A stretch of 64,000 bases of DNA, taken from Candidatus Sulfopaludibacter sp. SbA3. GTDB taxonomy: Bacteria > Acidobacteriota > Terriglobia > Bryobacterales > Bryobacteraceae. Below are positions 41,417 through 49,589 of this stretch, piece after piece. The notes beneath the pieces were generated by a model. The model was given only the letters and a program-made list of their open reading frames with translations, was not told the origin of the DNA and searched no databases. The translations under genes and the position numbers were made by a program. How positions within the stretch are numbered: position 1 is the first letter of the stretch; every line of letters begins with the position of its first letter. Where the stretch lies: assembly GCA_945890485.1 (NCBI GenBank), contig CAMDCN010000017.1, positions 1 to 64,000 of the forward strand. Direction: 5' to 3'.

Positions 41417-42571
41417 ATGCGCCTTTTTGTTTTCCTTGTAGCGAGCCTGAGTTGGGCGGCCGATTCGGCCCAGCTAGCTAAGATTGCCGGCCGGATGAAG
41501 GAGCTGGTCGATCAGCAGCGGATTGCGGGTACCGTGACGCTGTTTCAGCAGAAGGGAGAACTGGTCCACTTTGAGGCGGTGGGCTGGCAGGATATCGAGA
41601 ACAAGAAGCCGATGCGGAAGGACTCGATCTTCCAGATCATGTCGATGACGAAGCCGTTTACGGGCACGGCGATCCTGATGCTGGCGGAGGCGGGACGGCT
41701 GTCGGTGAGTGATCCGGTGGAGAAGCACCTGCCGGAGTTCCGCGGGCAGATGGTAAAGGTGGATGGCGTGCTGAAAAAGCCAAGCCGCGTAATCACGATC
41801 CACGATCTGATGACGCATACGAGCGGGGTACACAGCGCTCCGCCTCCTGGACTGGGCGAACTCTTTACCAAGCTGGACCGGAGCCTGGCTGACGCGGTGC
41901 TCGTGTATTCGCAGCAGCCGCTCGATTTTGAGCCGGGCTCAAAGTGGAGCTATTCGAACGCTGGGATTGCGACTCTGGGCCGAATCATTGAAGTCGCCAG
42001 CGGGATGCCGTACGAAAAGTTTATTGAGGCGCGGATCTTTCAGCCGCTCGGGATGAAGGATAGCCATTTCTTCCTGCCGGAAGCGAAGAAGGACCGCTTA
42101 GCGATCGTTTATAAAAAGACCGCCTCGGGGCTGGAGCGCGCCGATGCGACCATTTTGGGAGGTCTTTCCGCCGCCGCCCGGCCGAAAGCGATCTATCCGG
42201 CCCCGGAGTTTGGAATGTATTCAACGGCCGAGGATCTCGCCAAGTTTTACCAGGCTCTGCTCAGCGGAGACCGGCGGATTCTTTCAAAAGCTTCGATTCA
42301 ATTGATGAGCAGTAAACAGACGGGCGACCTTCGCGCCGGCCACATGCCCCACACGGCCTTCGGCCTCACTTGGGAAGTAATCGACGATCCCCGAGGCGAA
42401 GTTCACCTGCTTTCCAAAGGAACCTTTGGCCATGGTGGCGCTTTCTCCACGCACGGCTGGGTGGACCCGGCCCGGAAAACGGTTGGCGTATTCCTCACTC
42501 AGCTCACGGGGGCACCGGCGGAAGCCAAGTATGCCTATATGCAGATGGCGAATAGCGCAGTCGTGGACTAG
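41417..42571 (+). CDS. Exported serine hydrolase (class C beta-lactamase fold)
   Basis: The 384-residue protein has a signal peptide (MRLFVFLVASLSWAADSAQ). The three motifs of the family are present: MSMTKPFTGTAILM (S-x-x-K), YSNAGIATLGRIIEVASG (Y-x-N) and GTFGHGGAFSTHGWVDP (H-x-G). These enzymes include esterases, D-amino-acid peptidases and beta-lactamases; most environmental homologues are esterases or peptidases. It is predicted to be periplasmic or secreted. It is the first plus gene after the M50 protease and has its own upstream sequence. I would not claim antibiotic resistance from this. Confidence 0.85.
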   Translation: MRLFVFLVASLSWAADSAQLAKIAGRMKELVDQQRIAGTVTLFQQKGELVHFEAVGWQDIENKKPMRKDSIFQIMSMTKPFTGTAILMLAEAGRLSVSDPVEKHLPEFRGQMVKVDGVLKKPSRVITIHDLMTHTSGVHSAPPPGLGELFTKLDRSLADAVLVYSQQPLDFEPGSKWSYSNAGIATLGRIIEVASGMPYEKFIEARIFQPLGMKDSHFFLPEAKKDRLAIVYKKTASGLERADATILGGLSAAARPKAIYPAPEFGMYSTAEDLAKFYQALLSGDRRILSKASIQLMSSKQTGDLRAGHMPHTAFGLTWEVIDDPRGEVHLLSKGTFGHGGAFSTHGWVDPARKTVGVFLTQLTGAPAEAKYAYMQMANSAVVD

Positions 42572-42614
42572 GCCATTTTGTCAGACGGCACGAGAGTACT
42601 ACCCTAAAACCCCT

Positions 42615-43197
42615 ACGGGGACGCTCTCTCGTTGGAGCGCTGCTCGTCGTTTCCTCCTCGGCGTTTGCGACCTTCGTGTCATGCCCAGACCAGACTTGTC
42701 CCACGTTTCCTCTTCCGGTTGTTTCGGGTGGATCCGCCTGCTCCTACGGCACTGCCGGCTTAGCCGGCGGTGTCATCTCGCTATCGACACCGAGCAAGGG
42801 CGATCCGATCGATATCGGCACGCTGTCCAGCTCCATCAACTCCGATTTGCAAGGATTCTTCGGGAGTGAATCGATCCTATTTACGGCGATCTGGCCCTTT
42901 GGGAGCAGGGGAATCCAAACACTGCTGGCTCGACTAAGTTTCAGGCTTGCGCGAGTTTGATCCCCCTGAACAAAGTCACACTCTCTCTGTCCGCACTTGA
43001 GAACTCCCTGAGCTTTGGGGCTGTCACACGGGCAAATCGGCTTACGCCAGCGATCGCGCTCGACCCGACTCTCCTCACCTCCCGTCCCGCCACAACCAGC
43101 CACGATGTTCCGGAGCCGGCGACGTTGGCGCTGACCGGTGCGGCGCTGGTAGGTTTGGCTGCGTGGCGCCGGCGGCGTGCTCAGTGTTTCTGTTTAG
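42615..43197 (+). pseudogene. Decayed PEP-CTERM protein gene (first of two tandem copies)
   Basis: This is a broken copy of the next gene. Where the second copy has its ATG after CCCT, this one has ACG (42615-42617). Its signal-peptide-like part (SLVGALLVVSSSAFATF) is in a second frame, with SCPDQTCPTFPLPVVSGGSA, and ends at a stop at 42960. The C-terminal part resumes in a third frame with LNKVTLSLSALENSLSFGAV and DVPEPATLALTGAALVGLAA, then WRRRR. About 70 residues of the middle are missing. The final frame has no stop and reads through into the second copy. The motif VPEPAT with a hydrophobic stretch and Arg tail is the PEP-CTERM sorting signal recognised by exosortase. Confidence 0.82.
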
Positions 43198-43224
43198 TTG
43201 ATAGAGCACAGTACCAATCCCGAA

Positions 43225-43272
43225 TAGGGCCCTTTCGCGCGGCAGTACGAAAGTACTACAATGAGGGCCCTA
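43225..43272 (+). promoter_or_regulatory. Nested hairpin leader reaching the start codon
   Basis: TAGGGCCCT (43225-43233) is exactly complementary to AGGGCCCTA (43264-43272). Inside this lies AGTAC-GAAA-GTACT (43244-43257), a short hairpin with a GNRA-type loop. The last base of the outer arm is the A of the start codon at 43272. In RNA this would form a nested structure that covers the ribosome-binding region. The first, dead copy of the gene retains only fragments of it (GAGAGTACTAC). Confidence 0.7.
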
Positions 43273-44021
43273 TGCAAAAATTCTCCCTGCTTGGCACCTT
43301 CTTTGTGCTGGCCGCATCAGCCTTGGCGGGTGTCTCCTCCTGCCCAGACACCACCTACGTCGTCTTCCCGATTTCTGGCGTGACTGGCGGCTCAGCCTCC
43401 TCCTGCGGCAACGCGTCGGTGGACGCCTCCTCCGCCTTCGCCGCCACGCCGGGAAATGTCCCCGGACCCTTTGGCTCGGTGGGAGTCGACGTTTTGGCCA
43501 GCTTCCTCAGTTATGACTTGAGTGGCTACTTCGACAGCGAAGTCGCTTTGGCCGGAGAAGGTTCGGCCGTGCTCCTGAGCGGATTCACAGCCCCGGCTGG
43601 CTCGTCGCTGAGCTTCAACTGGTCCGGAGCCTTTGAGGAGGGTGCAACCGGGGCGCTGTTCTATATCCTAAATGGCGAACTGGGAGTCCTGGAAGCCCGC
43701 TCTCCCGTCACGCTCATCCCTTGTTTTGATGAAGCCTGCGTCATTGACTTCCTTCCGTGCGCCAGCTCCGAAGAGGTCTGCCTTCTCGGTTCTCCTTCCA
43801 ATCAAGTCACGCTCAACCTCGCCGAAGGTACCAACACCCTGAGCTTCGGGGCCGTTGTGCTCAACAGCAAGTTGGTTTCGGCGATTACGCTGGACCCCTC
43901 CATCACCGTCAACAATTTTGCGGTTTCCGCCGCATCGGATGTTCCGGAGCCGGCTACCCTCGCTCTCACCGGTGTGGCGTTGCTCGGCTTGGCCGCGTGG
44001 GGCCGCCGCCGGCGCGCGTAG
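43272..44021 (+). CDS. PEP-CTERM surface protein
   Basis: The 249-residue protein starts MQKFSLLGTFFVLAASALAG (signal peptide). It has cysteine pairs through the body (SSCPDTTY, ASSCGNAS, LIPCFDEACVID, LPCASSEEVCLL). It ends with SDVPEPATLALTGVALLGLA, then AWGRRRRA. The C-terminal motif V-P-E-P plus hydrophobic helix plus Arg cluster is the PEP-CTERM exosortase signal, so the protein is expected to be processed and put on the cell surface. Its own function is unknown. It is a tandem copy of the pseudogene before it. No exosortase gene is in the window. ATG 43272 is fixed by the signal peptide and the hairpin layout. Confidence 0.87.
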   Translation: MQKFSLLGTFFVLAASALAGVSSCPDTTYVVFPISGVTGGSASSCGNASVDASSAFAATPGNVPGPFGSVGVDVLASFLSYDLSGYFDSEVALAGEGSAVLLSGFTAPAGSSLSFNWSGAFEEGATGALFYILNGELGVLEARSPVTLIPCFDEACVIDFLPCASSEEVCLLGSPSNQVTLNLAEGTNTLSFGAVVLNSKLVSAITLDPSITVNNFAVSAASDVPEPATLALTGVALLGLAAWGRRRRA

Positions 44022-44037
44022 TGTCTATGCTGGGGTA

Positions 44038-44460
44038 ATGTACTCAGCGGCGGAAGCGGCGTTTCTCCAACTGCAACGGACGGCGGGCCGTCTGATGAAC
44101 GGGGTCGAAATGGCGCTCAAGCCGTTCGGATTGACCCATACGCAGTACAACGTGCTGCGGATTTTGCGCGGGGCCGGAGCGGAAGGCCGGCCCTGCGGCG
44201 AAATCGCCGGGGATATGATCCACCGGGACGCGGATATGACGCGTCTCCTTGACCGCTTGGAGAAGCAGGGCTGGGTGGAGCGCAGCCGGTCGACGGTGGA
44301 CCGGCGGGTGGTGACGGCGCGGATTACGCGGGCGGGTCTAAAACTGCTCGCGCAGTTGGACGTTCCGGTGACCGCGGCGGCCGAGGGGGCGATGAGCGGA
44401 TTGACGCCGGGGCAACTCGAACGGCTGGTGAATCTTTTGGAGCGGTTGGGCATCTCATAA
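44038..44460 (+). CDS. MarR-family transcriptional regulator
   Basis: The 140-residue protein has LMNGVEMALKPFGLTHTQYN, VLRILRGAGAEGRPCGEIAG and DMTRLLDRLEKQGWVERSRS, followed by DRRVVTARITRAGLKLL, the winged-helix wing of MarR. MarR proteins repress nearby genes and release them when a ligand or oxidant binds. The gene starts 17 bases after the PEP-CTERM gene. The next gene (pirin) follows a palindrome that fits a MarR site. Repression of the pirin gene, and possibly its own, is inferred from that. Confidence 0.86.
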   Translation: MYSAAEAAFLQLQRTAGRLMNGVEMALKPFGLTHTQYNVLRILRGAGAEGRPCGEIAGDMIHRDADMTRLLDRLEKQGWVERSRSTVDRRVVTARITRAGLKLLAQLDVPVTAAAEGAMSGLTPGQLERLVNLLERLGIS

Positions 44461-44462
44461 GC

Positions 44463-44489
44463 GTCGTTATTTAGTTGTTATAACGACTA
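44463..44489. promoter_or_regulatory. Palindromic operator upstream of the pirin gene
   Basis: TAGTTGTTA-TAACGACTA (44472-44489) is an 18-bp palindrome with one mismatched pair. A further half-site GTCGTTAT (44463-44470) pairs with ATAACGAC (44480-44487). The size and spacing are typical of MarR-family operators. It lies between the MarR stop and a strong ribosome-binding site (AGGAGG, 44495-44500) before the pirin start. Confidence 0.7.
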
Positions 44490-44506
44490 TCCTCAGGAGG
44501 CTCACA

Positions 44507-45205
44507 ATGATTACCGTACGACCCGCCGCCGAGCGCGGCACAACCAAGATTGGCTGGCTGAATGCGAAGCATTCGTTCTCCTTCGGCCAGTATTATGACC
44601 CGCGGCACATGGGCTTCCGCAGCCTGCGCGTGATCAACGACGATACGGTTTCTCCCGCCAGCGGCTTTGGCCGGCACGGACACCGGGACATGGAGATTAT
44701 TACGTGGGTGCTGTCCGGCGCGTTGGCGCATGAGGACTCGACGGGCGGCCGTTCGACGCTCCAGGCGGGCGACGTACAGCGGATGAGCGCGGGCCAGGGC
44801 GTGCTGCATAGCGAGTTCAATGCTTCTTCGACCGAGCCGCTGCACTTGTTGCAGATCTGGATTGAGCCGAATGAGCTGGGGATTGCGCCGCGGCATGAGG
44901 ACCTGCGAATTCCGCCCCAGGAAGTAGCTGGCCAATTGCGTGTGGTGGCTTCGCCGGACGGGGAGAACGGGAGCAGCCCGATTGCGGCCGATGCGAAGGT
45001 GTTCGTCAGCAAGTTGGCTGCCGGCGACACCGTCAGCTACGAGTTGGCGGCGGGACGGCATGCGTGGGTGCAGGTTGGCGCGGGTTCGGTGGCGTTGAAT
45101 GGCAAGACCCTCCAGACGGGCGATGGCGCGGCAATATCCGAGGAGACGGCGCTGACATTGACGGCGGCGGCGGAGACCGACTTGCTGCTATTTGACCTGG
45201 CGTAA
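44507..45205 (+). CDS. Pirin family protein
   Basis: The 232-residue protein reads MITVRPAAERGTTKIGWLNA, KHSFSFGQYYDPRHMGFRSL, GFGRHGHRDMEIITWVLSGA and SAGQGVLHSEFNASSTEPLH. The H-x-H in GFGRHGHRD and the later H of VLHSEF fit the metal site of pirin and YhaK-type bicupins. Some pirins have quercetinase-like activity; others act as redox-sensitive cofactors. The gene follows a MarR regulator and its likely operator, so it is probably induced by a ligand or oxidative stress. A good ribosome-binding site precedes the ATG. Confidence 0.88.
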   Translation: MITVRPAAERGTTKIGWLNAKHSFSFGQYYDPRHMGFRSLRVINDDTVSPASGFGRHGHRDMEIITWVLSGALAHEDSTGGRSTLQAGDVQRMSAGQGVLHSEFNASSTEPLHLLQIWIEPNELGIAPRHEDLRIPPQEVAGQLRVVASPDGENGSSPIAADAKVFVSKLAAGDTVSYELAAGRHAWVQVGAGSVALNGKTLQTGDGAAISEETALTLTAAAETDLLLFDLA

Positions 45206-45214
45206 GCTAGGGGC

Positions 45215-46180
45215 ATGCTTGTCCTGCTTGCCCTTGCCGTATTACCCCTGATTCCTGGAGGAAGGCAGCCGCAACTGGCGGCCGACGGCGCGACCGTGGC
45301 CCTGGCCTACAGCGACGGAAAGGTGGTGTACGCTGCGGTTTCCGATGACGGCGGCGCCACCTTTGGCGCGCCGCACGCGATCGCCGGGGCTAATTTCATG
45401 GTCGGCCGCCATCGGGGTCCCCGCGTGGTGGTCAAGGGAAACCGCATCGTCGTCAGCGCGATTACCGATGGAATGTTGGTGGCGTGGAATTCGGCGGACC
45501 GCGGGCGCAAGTGGAGCGAGGCGGCGGTGGTGAACGATGTTCCCAAGTCCGCACGCGAAGGCCTGCACGGCATGGCGGTGGGTCCGAAGGGCGAGATCTT
45601 CGCCGCTTGGCTCGACCTGCGGAATGCGGGGATGAAGGTCTACGGCGCGATGTCCACGGATGGCGGGGCGTCGTGGTCGGCCAACAGGCTGGTCTACGAG
45701 TCCGCGTCCGGCAACGTGTGCGAATGCTGCCATCCTTCGGTGGCGATCGATGGCCAGGGGCGCATCCATGTCATGTTTCGGAACTGGCTGGGAGGATCGC
45801 GGGATATGTACTTGGCCACCTCCACCGATCAGGGCGCGACGTTCCAGGCGGCCAAGTTGGGCAGCGGCTCGTGGCAGTTGAACGCCTGCCCAATGGATGG
45901 CGGCGGCTTGGCTGTGGGCCCGGCGGGGCCGATGATGGTTTGGCGGCGGGAGGGGCAGATTCACGCCGATGGCGTGCTCGGCGAAGGCAAGGATCCCGCT
46001 TTAGCGGTTGGCCCGAATGGCAAGCCGGTATATGGCTGGACCCGCAACGGCGAGGTGATCATCGGCGGGGAGTCGATGGGAACGGGCGGCTTCGTGAGTC
46101 TCGCGGGAGGCTCCCAGGTGGTAGCCGCTTGGGAGACGCCGGAGGGGATTAAAGTCCAGCGTCTTCGTCCAGCGCCTTAA
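45215..46180 (+). CDS. Exported BNR/sialidase-like propeller protein
   Basis: The 321-residue protein begins with a short hydrophobic stretch (MLVLLALAVLPLIPGG). Repeated turns follow, such as VSDDGGATFGAPHAIAG, NSADRGRKWSEAAVVND, STDGGASWSANRLVYE and STDQGATFQAAKLGSG. A cysteine-rich SGNVCECCHPSVAIDGQ lies in the centre. This is the Asp-box propeller seen in sialidases and related proteins. A catalytic role is not proven. The end overlaps the convergent HlyD-type gene by 32 bases. It starts 10 bases after the pirin gene and may be read with it. Confidence 0.76.
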   Translation: MLVLLALAVLPLIPGGRQPQLAADGATVALAYSDGKVVYAAVSDDGGATFGAPHAIAGANFMVGRHRGPRVVVKGNRIVVSAITDGMLVAWNSADRGRKWSEAAVVNDVPKSAREGLHGMAVGPKGEIFAAWLDLRNAGMKVYGAMSTDGGASWSANRLVYESASGNVCECCHPSVAIDGQGRIHVMFRNWLGGSRDMYLATSTDQGATFQAAKLGSGSWQLNACPMDGGGLAVGPAGPMMVWRREGQIHADGVLGEGKDPALAVGPNGKPVYGWTRNGEVIIGGESMGTGGFVSLAGGSQVVAAWETPEGIKVQRLRPAP

Positions 46181-47372
46181 CGGGCGATCCGGTGCGGAGC
46201 GGCAGGTCCGTCGCCAGGGCGATGCGGTCGCCGGCCTGGAGGCCGCGGGTGACCTGGGTCCGGGTGACATTGGAAATGCCGGTTTCAACCGGACGCCACA
46301 CCACTTTGTCTTTCTCGAGGAGGAAGACGCCCGTGACGCCGTTTTCGCGGCGGAGAGCCTCCTTCGGAATCGTGATCGCTTGGGGCGCGGTACGGCTGCG
46401 GATGGCGATATTGACGTTGGCCCCCGGTGGCAGGTCGTTGCCCGGATTCGCAATTGTCACGAGCACCTCGCCGACCTGGCGGCTACCGAGCGGGACAATC
46501 TGCACGGGCATTTTTTCCACTTCGCCCTTCCATTCCTTACCGGGGCGGGCGTCCCAGGTGACCGTCACGGGTTGGCCGATGGCAACGCGGCCCAACTCCG
46601 GTTCATCGACATAAACATTCACCTGCAGGGAATCGACCTTGCCGATATTGGCGATGAGGTCGCCGGGATTCACGATCGCTCCGGGACGGAGGTCGATTTG
46701 ATACACCACGCCGCCCATCGGGGAGCGCAGGCTGGACTGTTCCATTTTCTCGCGGGCGATCGCCACGGCGGCCTGTGCCTCTTTCAGACGGCCATCAGCG
46801 GCGGTGCGGTCGCCTGGGGAGACGAAGGAACCCTTTCTGTCCTCCAGGCCTCGGATCTGTTCGTTGATCAGGTTCAGGCGGCCGCGCAGAATGGTCCCCT
46901 CCTGCGGCGTGGCGGCTTTCTTGCTAATGAGGCGTTCGGTGGATTCCAGTTCCATCTGCGCATTCGACCTCTCCACGCGGAGGCGCGCGATGGCTGCGTC
47001 AATTTCCGCCCGCGCGGCCGAACTGCCGCCCTGCTGCAGGTTCTGGGCCTCACCCTGCACCTGGATGACGCGCGCCTCGGCGGCTTGGAGCGACCGCTGC
47101 AGCTCCAGATTTTCCATTGTCGCGATGACCTTCCCGGCGGTGACGAGGCTGCCCTTCTCTACTCGTACCTCGGCTAAACGGCCGTTCCGGTCCGCTCGCA
47201 AGGCGATCCACGAGAGCGGCTCCACCTTGCCGTTTGTATTCAACGTATCGACAAGGTCCTCGGACTTGGCGGTGGTGAAACGCACCTCGGGGGCGGCGTT
47301 CCCGAGTGAGAACGCCAGCCAACCCAGAGCCGTCAATACCACCAGAGCAACCAGAGCCAAAATCATTTTCAT
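46149..47372 (-). CDS. HlyD/RND-type periplasmic adaptor protein
   Basis: The 407-residue protein begins with an N-terminal membrane anchor (MKMILALVALVVLTALGWLA). A lipoyl/HlyD-like domain comes next (WIALRADRNGRLAEVRVEKG), then a coiled coil with ARIRVERSN-like heptads and VVYQIDLRPGAIVNPGDLIA, a barrel (VGQPVTVTWDARPGKEWKGE) and IPKEALRRENGVTGVFLLEK. Such proteins link inner-membrane transporters to the outer-membrane channel. The permease and channel genes are not adjacent here. The ATG at 47372 overlaps the stop of the alcohol dehydrogenase gene by four bases, so the two are translated together. Confidence 0.83.
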   Translation of the reverse strand: MKMILALVALVVLTALGWLAFSLGNAAPEVRFTTAKSEDLVDTLNTNGKVEPLSWIALRADRNGRLAEVRVEKGSLVTAGKVIATMENLELQRSLQAAEARVIQVQGEAQNLQQGGSSAARAEIDAAIARLRVERSNAQMELESTERLISKKAATPQEGTILRGRLNLINEQIRGLEDRKGSFVSPGDRTAADGRLKEAQAAVAIAREKMEQSSLRSPMGGVVYQIDLRPGAIVNPGDLIANIGKVDSLQVNVYVDEPELGRVAIGQPVTVTWDARPGKEWKGEVEKMPVQIVPLGSRQVGEVLVTIANPGNDLPPGANVNIAIRSRTAPQAITIPKEALRRENGVTGVFLLEKDKVVWRPVETGISNVTRTQVTRGLQAGDRIALATDLPLRTGSPVKALDEDAGL

Positions 47373-48469
47373 GGAATGAGTACGGTCTTCCCGGCCCGCC
47401 AGTTGCGCACGGTGTCGAGAGCCGCATTGGCTTCCTCTAGAGGAAACCGGGCGGTTATCTCTTCGGCAAAAAGGTGCTGCCAATGAGGAATTTCGAGCAT
47501 GCGAAGCGCTTTATCGACGTGGCGGGCTTCAAACGCCCAACTGCCGTGAATCGTTAGTTGCTTACGGGTGATGACGTGCGGGTTGAAGGATATGTTGCCG
47601 GCATTTGCGTACTGCCCCAGGACGAGATACTTGCCGCCGTCGCGCGGCAACTCAATGCCTTCGTTGACCGCGCCGGGATACCCCACGCATTCGACGACGA
47701 GATCCGCGCCGAAGCCGCCGGTTTCAGCAAGAACCAGTTCCCGGCGTTCTTCCGGCGTGGGGGTGGCGGCGATATCGATGACGACGTCCGCGCCGAACGC
47801 CTTGGCCATAGCGATGCGGTGTGCGGGTCCACCGATGGCGATGATCTTGCCTGCGCCGCTCTGTTTCGCCACGGCGATGGCCGCGAGGCCGACCGGGCCG
47901 GTACCCTGGACGACCACGGAATCGCCCCACGAGACGGGACAGCGTTCGAGGCCGTGAATTGCGGTCATAAGGGCGCAGCCGGAACCGACGACGGCCTCGG
48001 TGGGCACGGCGTCGGGGATCTTAAAGAGGGAGGTTCCGGCGCGCAGGTGGATCTGTTCGGCGTAGCCGCCGCGCAGATGGGGATCGATGTCGCAGCAGTA
48101 GCTGATGCCGTAGGCTTTGCGGTTGACGCAGCGGGTAGGCTGGCGGACGACGCGGCAGTAGTAGCATTCGCCGCAGGTGATGGAGCTGGCCCAGACGATG
48201 CGGTCGCCGATCGAGAGGGCTTCGCCGCGGAAGTCCTTGACGAGGCCTTCGCCCATGAGTTCGATGCGGCCCACGGTTTCGTGGCCCATGATGACGGGCA
48301 GAGGAATGGGTAGTTGGCCGAGCCAGAGGTGGACATCCGTGCCGCAGATGCCGGCCATTTCAATGCGGACGACGCATTCGCCGGGCCCAGCGGCGGTAAG
48401 GGCCGGATATTGGCGGATCTCAAGCGGCTGTTCGTAGGCCGTCAACACGGCGGCGGTGATGGATTTCAT
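47369..48469 (-). CDS. Zinc-dependent alcohol dehydrogenase family protein
   Basis: The 366-residue protein has EMAGICGTDVHLWLGQLPIP (catalytic Cys), VIMGHETVGRIELMGEG (His-Glu), SSITCGECYYCRVVRQPTRC (structural zinc cysteines) and SVVVQGTGPVGLAAIAVAKQ (nucleotide site). It belongs to the medium-chain dehydrogenase group (Zn-ADH/Tdh-like). The substrate alcohol or sugar is not clear. It lies in an operon between a small unknown protein and an HlyD-type adaptor, with four-base overlaps on both sides. The context gives no substrate. Confidence 0.88.
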   Translation of the reverse strand: MKSITAAVLTAYEQPLEIRQYPALTAAGPGECVVRIEMAGICGTDVHLWLGQLPIPLPVIMGHETVGRIELMGEGLVKDFRGEALSIGDRIVWASSITCGECYYCRVVRQPTRCVNRKAYGISYCCDIDPHLRGGYAEQIHLRAGTSLFKIPDAVPTEAVVGSGCALMTAIHGLERCPVSWGDSVVVQGTGPVGLAAIAVAKQSGAGKIIAIGGPAHRIAMAKAFGADVVIDIAATPTPEERRELVLAETGGFGADLVVECVGYPGAVNEGIELPRDGGKYLVLGQYANAGNISFNPHVITRKQLTIHGSWAFEARHVDKALRMLEIPHWQHLFAEEITARFPLEEANAALDTVRNWRAGKTVLIP

Positions 48470-48843
48470 TGACCGGTCCTTATGCAATAGTCCAGAAGCA
48501 GTTGGGCCTCGCGCTCGCGTTGGGCGGGGGAGGCGTGGAGGAAGGCGGCGGCGTCCCAGCGGTCCGCCATCTGCAGGAGAACGGGGTGAGCGCCGATTTT
48601 GCGGAACCAGTAGCCGGCATTGAACTCGTCGGGCTCGTCGCGATGGATGATGGCGTGCCAGTAGCTGCCGGTTGGGGTATGCAGATCCTGCGCGACGTTG
48701 TGGGCCTCGGCCCAGAAGCCGCAGCGGAGCCATAGGCCGGTGCGAACCCCGGGGGGCAGATGGGAGGCCGCCAGGAGCGCGTGGGCGCCCGCGCCAGCGT
48801 CGAGGATGGCGGCGATCTCTGCTTCGGGAGGCATCGCAACCAT
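48466..48843 (-). CDS. Conserved hypothetical protein
   Basis: The 125-residue protein reads MVAMPPEAEIAAILDAGAGA, LRCGFWAEAHNVAQDLHTPT, GSYWHAIIHRDEPDEFNAGY and WFRKIGAHPVLLQ. The motif SYWHAIIHRDEPD with AGYWFRKIG looks conserved. No domain is recognised. The stop overlaps the start of the alcohol dehydrogenase gene (ATGA), so the two are likely translated together. The second ATG, three codons in, is also possible. Confidence 0.72.
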   Translation of the reverse strand: MVAMPPEAEIAAILDAGAGAHALLAASHLPPGVRTGLWLRCGFWAEAHNVAQDLHTPTGSYWHAIIHRDEPDEFNAGYWFRKIGAHPVLLQMADRWDAAAFLHASPAQREREAQLLLDYCIRTGQ

Positions 48844-48875
48844 TATCGCCTTGCGATCCGTCAGACTGGTAACAG

Positions 48876-49580
48876 ATGCCGAAACGTGCGTTAGTGTTGA
48901 GCGGAGGCGGCATGTTCGCGGCGTTTCAGGCCGGGGCGTGGCGCGCGCTGGCGGGGCGCTTTCAACCGGACGTCGTGATTGGGGCTTCGGCGGGGGCGCT
49001 GAATGCTTGGACCATTGCGAGCCATGTAGACCCCGACCTGCTTTGCAATTTCTGGTTGACGCTGGATCAGCAGGTGGACGCCGCGCCGCGCCTTCGCTGG
49101 CCGCGGTTCGTCGGGGATGGCGTTCTGGATACGGCCGGCCTCGAAGCACTACTCCGCCGCGTGACGGCGAAGTACACCCCGGAGCTACCGTTGGGAGTTA
49201 CGGTTTGCGAGGGATTCCGGTTTCAGAACCGCGTCTATTGGGATGCGGAGATCACCGTCGAGCACCTGCTGGCATCCTGCGCGGTGCCGGGCGTACTGCC
49301 GGCGAAGCGTTTAGAGGGCGGCCTGTCGTTTGATGGGGGCCTACGCGCGGCGTGTCCGGTATGGGTGGCCGAGGAGTTGGGGGCGACCGAGATTGTGGCG
49401 ATCGACGCCTGGACGCATCTGCCCTGGTGGTGGGGCGTGGGTCGCCGGAAGCGGGCGGATGGGCCGAACGTGCGGCGGATCCAGCCGCCGGCCCGGCTGG
49501 GTCCGTTGCGCCAATCGGCGGTATGGAACCGCGGCAACATGGAACGCTGGATCGCGGCGGGGGAGGCGGCTGCGCGATAA
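48876..49580 (+). CDS. Patatin-like phospholipase
   Basis: The 234-residue protein has VLSGGGMFAAFQAGAWRALA, an oxyanion-type glycine loop, VVIGASAGALNAWTIASH (G-x-S-x-G nucleophile Ser), and LSFDGGLRAACPVWVAEELG (D-G-G). These are the Ser-Asp dyad motifs of patatin-like phospholipases and acylhydrolases. It has no signal peptide. It probably acts on membrane lipids in the cytoplasm. It is the first of four plus genes separated by 5-10 bases. Confidence 0.87.
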   Translation: MPKRALVLSGGGMFAAFQAGAWRALAGRFQPDVVIGASAGALNAWTIASHVDPDLLCNFWLTLDQQVDAAPRLRWPRFVGDGVLDTAGLEALLRRVTAKYTPELPLGVTVCEGFRFQNRVYWDAEITVEHLLASCAVPGVLPAKRLEGGLSFDGGLRAACPVWVAEELGATEIVAIDAWTHLPWWWGVGRRKRADGPNVRRIQPPARLGPLRQSAVWNRGNMERWIAAGEAAAR

Positions 49581-49589
49581 TTAACGGGT

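Noticed and set aside
41417-42571. Beta-lactamase antibiotic resistance gene
   Set aside because: The class C fold is shared by many esterases and peptidases; nothing in the sequence or context indicates resistance.
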